Of a stretch of 34,326 bases of DNA, positions 8,684-12,704 are shown in pieces (position 1 is the first letter of the stretch; the number at the start of each line of letters is the position of its first letter). The notes beneath the pieces were generated by a model. It was given only the letters and a program-made list of their open reading frames with translations. It was not told the origin of the DNA and ran no database searches. Source of the DNA: Eggerthella sp. CAG:209 (GTDB taxonomy: Bacteria; Actinomycetota; Coriobacteriia; Coriobacteriales; Eggerthellaceae); the NCBI GenBank assembly GCA_000436075.1, contig FR884631.1:1-34326 (forward strand), read 5' to 3'. The translations under genes and the position numbers were made by a program.

Positions 8684-9739
8684 CTAAGAGGGATTGGCAA
8701 CAGTATCGATCGCCGTAGCCTCGGGAAGGCCACAGACGATATTTGCACATTGAACTGCCTGGCCAGCCGCGCCTTTAACGATATTGTCGATAGCGCAGGT
8801 GGCAACAACGCAGCCAAGGTCAGCGTTATAAGCGACGCCTACATGCGCACGATTCGTGCCCACAACCGAAGAGGTTTTAGGCTGCTGGCCCAAAGGCAGC
8901 ACGGTAACGAACGGCGAGTTTGCGTAGGCGTCGCAGTATCGTCGATGAATCGACTCAGCAGTTTCGTTTCGCTGAGCCTCCTGGGTTAACTGAATGGTTA
9001 CCGTGGAAAGGAGGCCACGGGTTGCAGGGGCCAAATGAGGCGTGAACACCAGGCGACCCTCGATGCCCAGAATCTGCTCGATTTCAGGAGTATGGCGATG
9101 GCTGGCAACGCCATAAGCCTCCAGGTTTTCGTTAGCGGAAACAAAATGGGTGCGTGCCGTAGCGCTGCGACCAGCGCCGGAAACACCCGAGATTGCATCG
9201 GCAACCACGACGCCCTCGGAAAGGGCAATGACAGGGGCCGCAGCAAGAGAAGTGGCAGTTGGGTAGCAGCCCGCGCAAGCCACTAAGACGGATTCGCCAT
9301 TAGCGTGGCGCTCGGCGGCGGCGTTCAGCTCTTCACGATTCAGTTCTGGCTGGCCGAAAGCGGCAGTAGCAAGAAGATCAGGCGAGGTGTGCTGCACCTT
9401 GTACCATTTTTCGTACGTTTCCTGGCTGCGCAAACGATAGTCGGCGGAAAGATCAACAACCGTGACACCAGAGTCGAGAAGACCAGGGGCGGATTTCATA
9501 GCAACCGTGTGGGGCGTAGCAAGGAACACCACATCGCAATTGAACAGCTCGGCGTTGTCGTGGCGAGAGAAAGCCAGATTGGTTACGCCGGAAAACGCCG
9601 GGTACACGCTTGCGAGGGTTGCGCCTTCATCGGAATTGGAAGTAATAACACGCAGATCGAATTCAGGGTGTCGCAGCACGATGCGCACCAGCTCTGCTCC
9701 TGCATATCCGGCTGCGCCTACGATACCGACCTTCAACAT
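8684..9739 (-). CDS. argC: N-acetyl-gamma-glutamyl-phosphate reductase
   Basis: Reduces N-acetylglutamyl phosphate to the semialdehyde with NADPH, in the cytosol. It has 351 residues. The Rossmann start KVGIVGAAGYAGAELVR is at 3-19 and the catalytic Cys158 lies in AGCYPTA. SADYRLR and the His of THFVSANENLEAYGVASHRHTPEIEQ are also visible. GAAGG precedes the ATG by about 10 bases. It is the first gene of the arginine cluster, with about 1.4 kb of gene-poor sequence upstream. Confidence 0.96.
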   Translation of the reverse strand: MLKVGIVGAAGYAGAELVRIVLRHPEFDLRVITSNSDEGATLASVYPAFSGVTNLAFSRHDNAELFNCDVVFLATPHTVAMKSAPGLLDSGVTVVDLSADYRLRSQETYEKWYKVQHTSPDLLATAAFGQPELNREELNAAAERHANGESVLVACAGCYPTATSLAAAPVIALSEGVVVADAISGVSGAGRSATARTHFVSANENLEAYGVASHRHTPEIEQILGIEGRLVFTPHLAPATRGLLSTVTIQLTQEAQRNETAESIHRRYCDAYANSPFVTVLPLGQQPKTSSVVGTNRAHVGVAYNADLGCVVATCAIDNIVKGAAGQAVQCANIVCGLPEATAIDTVANPS

Positions 9740-9800
9740 TTCGCTGAGCCTTCTTTCGATCTAATCGCCCAACGCGGATACCCGCGCGAGTTCTTTTAAT

Positions 9801-9824
9801 GAAACACCCTGTACTACAGGTTTC
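9801..9824. repeat. Imperfect inverted repeat in the arg leader
   Basis: CCTGT (9808-9812) and ACAGG (9816-9820) form a short stem. GAAAC (9801-9805) and GTTTC (9820-9824) flank it as a second inverted pair sharing one base. It sits 60-85 bases before argC, where an operator or leader hairpin could act. It does not resemble a classical ARG box. Confidence 0.35.
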
Positions 9825-9867
9825 TTTAGGGTACTCCAATTCTGCCAGCTAGGTAACCCTCTCCACA

Positions 9868-9896
9868 AAAGTATGGAATGGAACCGCGGATAACAA
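9868..9896 (-). promoter_or_regulatory. Weak candidate promoter of the arginine cluster
   Basis: On the minus strand TTGTTA (9896-9891) is followed after 17 bases by TACTTT (9873-9868). It would give a leader of about 120 bases before argC. The -10 match is poor (3 of 6). A second weak pair, TTGGAG (9839-9834) and TAGTAC (9816-9811), is also possible. Confidence 0.2.
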
Positions 9897-10116
9897 CGAT
9901 GAGCTGGCATCGAGCAACGGCAAGGAAAGCATGGGGGGATGGGGCACGCAATACCGAGCCTTGTCGATCAACAGGGCGACCGAACCTGCCTCCAAGTGCC
10001 GCCCTGAATATCCCGTGACGCCTATCAGGCCCGCCCCATGGCACCGCTTTCTTTCCCGTACGGCAATCGATTCCGCGTGCGCCGCTTCCACGCTGCCCCG
10101 AGCCCGCTCCGGAAAC

Positions 10117-10307
10117 CTAAAAACAAAATTGCGGCCCAAATTGCAACTTTTTTGCGATTAGGGATTGTTGCGTGGCCCCCGATCGCGGATCGAAGCGCAA
10201 AAGCGCAGGAAATCAGCCGTAAAAATGAGCCATTCCCGTTTTTCGGGGACAGGAAAGAGTCCCTAATCGAAAAAAAGTTGCAGAGGAGTCAATTTTTTTG
10301 TTTTTGC
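10117..10307. repeat. Long imperfect inverted repeat (MITE-like or giant hairpin element)
   Basis: The 24 bases at 10141-10164 match the reverse complement of 10260-10283 at 22 of 24 positions; each arm has a 6-7-base T run and ends in CGATTAGGGA. Weaker matching extends outward to an AAAAACAAAA block at both ends and inward through a block ending in CCCC. The centre holds small hairpins (GCGCaaaaGCGC and CCCGtttttCGGG). No ORF uses it. This may be a non-autonomous mobile element or a structured RNA. No clear target duplication was identified by eye. Confidence 0.6.
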
Positions 10308-10366
10308 AACAAGCGGATCTACCGCAATGGGCTGCTCTTTCGCAACGAGTTGATCTTCGCAACGGG

Positions 10367-10578
10367 CAGACCCGAAAAAACGCACGCCTTAGTAACGATG
10401 TTGTGCAAATTCTTCAAAGTGAGGGGTATGCAGTTTACTGCTATCGCCTTGGTTTCGTCTGCCGCTTTTGACGGTTTGAATGTCTGGCTTGACCTGCGTT
10501 GTCGAACAAAAACAAGATGCAGTTATCGATGTTCCTGCTAAATGGGTAGAGATTGTTAACGAATTCGATCAAGCGTAA
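10367..10578 (+). pseudogene. Possible decayed coding remnant in two frames
   Basis: Two adjacent stretches read like protein in different frames. One ends at a TGA near 10470 and contains NDVVQILQSEGYAVYCYRLGF. The other runs 10480-10578 (ATG to TAA, 32 codons) and contains DAVIDVPAKWVEIVNEFDQA. Neither has a good ribosome site, and no family is recognised. A small frameshifted gene is one reading; chance is another. Confidence 0.25.
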
Positions 10579-10686
10579 AAGCTGGAACTGAAATGAAATA
10601 CCGGGAACTGTTTTGCCCATATCCAATTTTTTAATTGCCTAGCTAAGCAAACGGTTTGGAGGCGTACGAAAAAATAAATAAGCCCT

Positions 10687-10825
10687 AAAAAAGAGGAGGG
10701 GCCTGCGAGAGGGGATCTCGTCAGGCCCACAAGGAGGGAGTTTCGGTGCCTATTATTTGGGGATCTAGCACCGACTGCTTTTTGGGGAAAAGCAGTTGCA
10801 AATTGGGAGGGGACCACATTTGCTG
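10687..10825 (-). ncRNA. Candidate small RNA with four stacked hairpins and C-rich loops
   Basis: On the minus strand a transcript starting near 10825 would fold into nearly contiguous hairpins: 10798-10823 (6 bp), 10774-10796 (9 bp, perfect), 10744-10773 (6 bp), a single-stranded stretch 10729-10743, and 10699-10728 (7+5 bp with one bulge). Each loop, and the single-stranded linker, carries a C run: GTGGTCCCCTCCCA, CCCCA, GATCCCC, ACTCCCTCCTT and TCCCC. CTCCTC and six Ts follow the last hairpin as a terminator. C-rich unpaired motifs that pair with Shine-Dalgarno sequences are known from RsaE- and LhrC-type RNAs of Firmicutes. A similar anti-SD role here is inferred. Alternative: the complementary strand is the active one. 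Confidence 0.62.
10693..10728 (-). terminator. Terminator hairpin of the small RNA
   Basis: The stem GGGCCTG/CAGGCCC continues into CGAGA/TCTCG, with one bulged base and a 5-base loop. On the minus strand it is followed by CTCCTC and then six Ts (10692-10687). The six-base spacer before the T run makes it less than ideal. Confidence 0.5.
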
Positions 10826-10831
10826 GTTAGA

Positions 10832-10860
10832 ATAATAGGATCTCTCACCTAAATTGCCAA
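10832..10860 (-). promoter_or_regulatory. Promoter of the C-rich-loop small RNA
   Basis: On the minus strand TTGGCA (10860-10855, 5 of 6) and TATTAT (10837-10832, 5 of 6) are separated by exactly 17 bases. The start point predicted 7-8 bases downstream falls at the first base before the first hairpin stem. Confidence 0.6.
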
Positions 10861-10970
10861 CCCTTTGTGAATGATTTCCACGGTGAACGCGCAAAAAAGG
10901 CACCATGAACGGGTTCAAACGCTATTTTCTCCTCATTTTCTTCATTTTATTGAATAATAAGGAGGGAATT

Positions 10971-11054
10971 ATGCAATGGAATAGGCGAATCGCAAAAGCA
11001 GATGCATGCTGCTTCATACAAATACAGATATTTGTGTGTCTACAGAATCATTGA
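10971..11054 (+). CDS. Short ORF (27 codons) with perfect Shine-Dalgarno, possible leader peptide
   Basis: ATG at 10971 is preceded by AAGGAGGGAATT, one of the strongest ribosome sites in the window, within an AT-rich stretch. It encodes 27 residues starting MQWNRRIAKADACCF and ending at TGA 11052-11054. No family is recognised and there is no obvious signal peptide. It stops three bases before a 9-bp inverted repeat. It could be a leader peptide for the next gene or a stand-alone small protein. Its ribosome site is complementary over nine contiguous bases to the C-rich linker of the nearby small RNA. Confidence 0.35.
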   Translation: MQWNRRIAKADACCFIQIQIFVCLQNH

Positions 11055-11056
11055 GG

Positions 11057-11099
11057 GGCAAACGCGTTAGTGGGTACTTGGTTGGTCACAGCGTTTGCC
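11057..11099. repeat. Perfect 9-bp inverted repeat, candidate operator
   Basis: GGCAAACGC (11057-11065) and GCGTTTGCC (11091-11099) are perfect inverted copies 25 bases apart. The right arm lies between the -35 and -10 of the promoter that follows. There is no U-tract, so it is not a terminator. A regulator binding both arms could repress the downstream gene. Confidence 0.5.
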
Positions 11100-11114
11100 G
11101 TAACCCTATATAAT
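11085..11114 (+). promoter_or_regulatory. Promoter of the methyltransferase-like gene
   Basis: A perfect TATAAT (11109-11114) is preceded after 18 bases by GTCACA (11085-11090, 4 of 6). It would give a leader of about 34 bases before the ATG at 11155. Confidence 0.6.
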
Positions 11115-11154
11115 GAGTTGAATACTCTACCACGGTTGTAATGAAAGGGATGCT

Positions 11155-12042
11155 ATGCCTGATATTCAAATGCGTTTCAATAAGGATATGCTTGTCCTTT
11201 CAACCCCGCTTGATTACCAACTTGCTTCCCAGGGCTTTGATCCTTCCGATCGCGAATATGTGGTTCTGTGCGAGCCTGAACTCATTGAAGAGGCTTTCAA
11301 GCTCGAAAAATCCATCGATGTGCCCTGTTTCGTTACCCCGACAGAGGGAATCACTGAAGCCCGTCTTGCATATGCTCGTTTCGAGGGTCGCGCTGAAGAA
11401 ATGGCGCGCATTGCCTATGAAACTTCAGCTCAGTTTTCTCCGCAGCATCTTATTGCAGCAATCGGTCCTACCGGCTTGCCGCTTGACCCAACTTCTGCTG
11501 TTTCGCTTAAACAGTCGAAGAAGCAGTATCACGATGCCGTTCTGGCGTTAATCGAGTATCCTTTTGATGCGCTGTATTTCACGGGTTTCAAGAGCCTCGA
11601 TGATGCTCAGTGTGCGCTTATGGGAGCTCGCGCGGTATACGATGGCCCTGTGTTGATCAGCTTGGCGCCAAATGAGGAAGGCATGTTTTCTGGTGGGCGT
11701 ACGCTTTCTGAAGGCGTTGCCTTGTGCGACGAGTATGGGGCTGACGCTATCGGCGTAGTTTCTGATGTTCCTGCGCGTGTTTTGGTTGGCTTCGCCAAGG
11801 AAATGGCTTCGTCTACCGACAAGCCTCTGCTCGTTGATGTTTCGGTCCGTCGCAAAGATAGGCGCCAGTTTGAGCCCACCGATGAAAATCCGTACCCCAC
11901 TGCCGATGCAGTAGTAGAGCTTGCGGTGCGCCTTCGTGCCCAGGGGGTTCAATTCCTTCGAGCATCGGGTGCCGCCACCCCAGCTTATACGGGTGCATTG
12001 CTCGCAACGGTTGGCGGCAGCGATGTTGTGGTGCCGCAGTAG
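11155..12042 (+). CDS. Homocysteine S-methyltransferase-like TIM-barrel protein without zinc ligands
   Basis: A 295-residue soluble protein resembling the homocysteine S-methyltransferase domain (as in MetH or BHMT). It shows LIAAIGPTGLPLDP, a following barrel strand FDALYFTGFKSLDDAQCAL, PVLISLAPNEEGMFSGGRTLSEG, and a C-terminal repeat unit. Active family members bind zinc through a Cys after the fifth strand and a GGCCG pair near the end. Here those places read IGVVSDV and RASGAATP (269-276), with no Cys. Zinc-thiolate methyl transfer is therefore unlikely, and the real role is unknown. The N-terminus lacks the usual LLDGAMGT. AAAGGGA precedes the ATG. It is followed after 41 bases by a small gene, probably in one operon. 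Confidence 0.6.
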   Translation: MPDIQMRFNKDMLVLSTPLDYQLASQGFDPSDREYVVLCEPELIEEAFKLEKSIDVPCFVTPTEGITEARLAYARFEGRAEEMARIAYETSAQFSPQHLIAAIGPTGLPLDPTSAVSLKQSKKQYHDAVLALIEYPFDALYFTGFKSLDDAQCALMGARAVYDGPVLISLAPNEEGMFSGGRTLSEGVALCDEYGADAIGVVSDVPARVLVGFAKEMASSTDKPLLVDVSVRRKDRRQFEPTDENPYPTADAVVELAVRLRAQGVQFLRASGAATPAYTGALLATVGGSDVVVPQ

Positions 12043-12083
12043 CGTCCCTGCTGCCTGCGTTACTGCTATAGAAAGAGGAAAGC

Positions 12084-12332
12084 GTGGCACGAGAAAAAAG
12101 TCCCGACTATGGTGTGCTCCAGGAATTTATCGACAGACTCTTTGATGGTCGCGAAGATTATATGAGGCTGGAAGTAGTGTTGGAGGGTGAGGCGTACGGG
12201 CTTAACGGCGAGCTCATGGAAGTTCTTAACCTTCTGCCTCCTGGTCTTTATACCCGAGATCGTCTTTGCGGCCAGATCAATTCATCGCTCTCTTCTCACG
12301 GATGGGGTTATGTATACGGCGCGGTTCATTAG
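12084..12332 (+). CDS. Small hypothetical protein, 82 residues
   Basis: Starts at a GTG with AAAGAGGAA seven bases upstream and ends in a TAG, followed by a hairpin. The product is acidic and soluble, beginning MAREKSPDYGVLQEFIDRLF. It has a predicted helix, a central LLPPGLYTRDRL segment and an aromatic C-terminus (HGWGYVYGAVH). There is no signal peptide, membrane segment or Cys cluster. No family is recognised. Codon use and ribosome site match its neighbours, so it is likely a real gene, co-transcribed with the methyltransferase-like gene. Its function is unknown. Confidence 0.7.
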   Translation: MAREKSPDYGVLQEFIDRLFDGREDYMRLEVVLEGEAYGLNGELMEVLNLLPPGLYTRDRLCGQINSSLSSHGWGYVYGAVH

Positions 12333-12339
12333 GCATTCG

Positions 12340-12380
12340 CCCCGAGGTTGATCTGTGAGCAAAGGTTGGCCTCGGGGTTT
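12340..12380 (+). terminator. Terminator-like hairpin after the two-gene operon
   Basis: CCCCGAGG (12340-12347) pairs perfectly with CCTCGGGG (12370-12377) around a 22-base loop, followed by TTTCGCGTTT. It begins 8 bases past the stop of the 82-residue gene. The weak T tract and long loop lower confidence. Confidence 0.5.
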
Positions 12381-12443
12381 CGCGTTTCCGGAAGAAGCGG
12401 GTTTTCGGGGCAAATGCTGGTGAAGGTAGCGAATTTTGGCATA

Positions 12444-12602
12444 GAAAAACCGACCCCGCTAATTGGATGAACCCACCTAGCTAGGTGGGTGCCCGCAGCT
12501 TGGTTCCTGGCTTTCGCATCAACAGATACGAATCTCCATTCCGCACGCAATCTGAGGCTCCCAATTAAATGTCATCGGTCCATCGCAGACACGGGATCGG
12601 CT
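12444..12602 (-). ncRNA. ssrS: Candidate 6S RNA (RNA polymerase regulator)
   Basis: A minus-strand RNA of about 158 bases. Its 5' CCGATCCCG (12600-12592) pairs with 3' CGGGGTCGG (12458-12450) and is followed at once by TTTTTC. Inside, TAATTGG pairs with CCAATTA, the tip has TTCGTAT/ATGCGAA, and the 3' side holds a self-complementary ACCCACCTAGCTAGGTGGGT hairpin (12471-12490). An alternative 8-bp pairing GATGGACC/GGTTCATC would compete with that hairpin. A long rod with a closing stem, an open centre and a small hairpin on the 3' side of the bubble is the layout of 6S RNA, which binds housekeeping holoenzyme in stationary phase. The RNA gene is well supported; the 6S identity is inferred from size and shape. 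Confidence 0.6.
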
Positions 12603-12608
12603 AACTTC

Positions 12609-12614
12609 AGTATA
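12609..12614 (-). promoter_or_regulatory. -10 element of the 6S-like RNA promoter
   Basis: TATACT on the minus strand (5 of 6) lies 8 bases before the first base of the closing stem, placing the start at the 5' end of the folded RNA. Upstream at the expected -35 distance the sequence is T-rich (CTTTTT), without a clear TTGACA. Confidence 0.5.
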
Positions 12615-12639
12615 GGTATATCGCGCAAAAGAAAAAGTC

Positions 12640-12668
12640 TTGACACGTAACGTGTTGCAATGTTTAGA
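12640..12668 (+). promoter_or_regulatory. addBA promoter overlapping a palindrome
   Basis: A perfect TTGACA (12640-12645) is followed after 17 bases by TTTAGA (12663-12668, 3 of 6). The 13-base palindrome ACACGTAACGTGT (12643-12655) overlaps the -35 and spacer, a natural place for a repressor. Because the start point would lie near 12675, the in-frame ATG at 12660 would be untranscribed, which supports the GTG start at 12705. Confidence 0.45.
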
Positions 12669-12704
12669 AGCCCGCAATGGCCATCAAGTACAGAGGAATG
12701 TTCA

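Noticed and set aside
9849..10139. 96-codon minus-strand frame upstream of argC
   Set aside because: The GVTGYSG-like string recalls a nucleotide-binding loop, but the frame has low-complexity composition, no ribosome site and no family resemblance overall.
10690..10835. Plus-strand CsrA-sponge RNA with GGA motifs in hairpin loops
   Set aside because: The complement of the C-rich RNA does show GGGGA in loops, but the good promoter and the U tract both point to the minus strand. It remains a fallback explanation.
10907..10916. LexA-box-like GAACGGGTTC
   Set aside because: The half-sites are 2 bases apart instead of 4, and no gene starts close downstream.
10905..10925. tRNA-like T-loop (GGGTTCAAAC)
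   Set aside because: No acceptor, anticodon or D-arm pairing could be found around it.
10680..11154. T-box, SAM or cobalamin riboswitch before the methyltransferase-like gene
   Set aside because: None of the diagnostic conserved strings of these classes was seen, and the promoter of that gene lies only about 40 bases before its start.
12660..12704. ATG at 12660 as the addB start
   Set aside because: There is no ribosome site, and the likely transcription start lies downstream of it. The GTG at 12705 has a good site.
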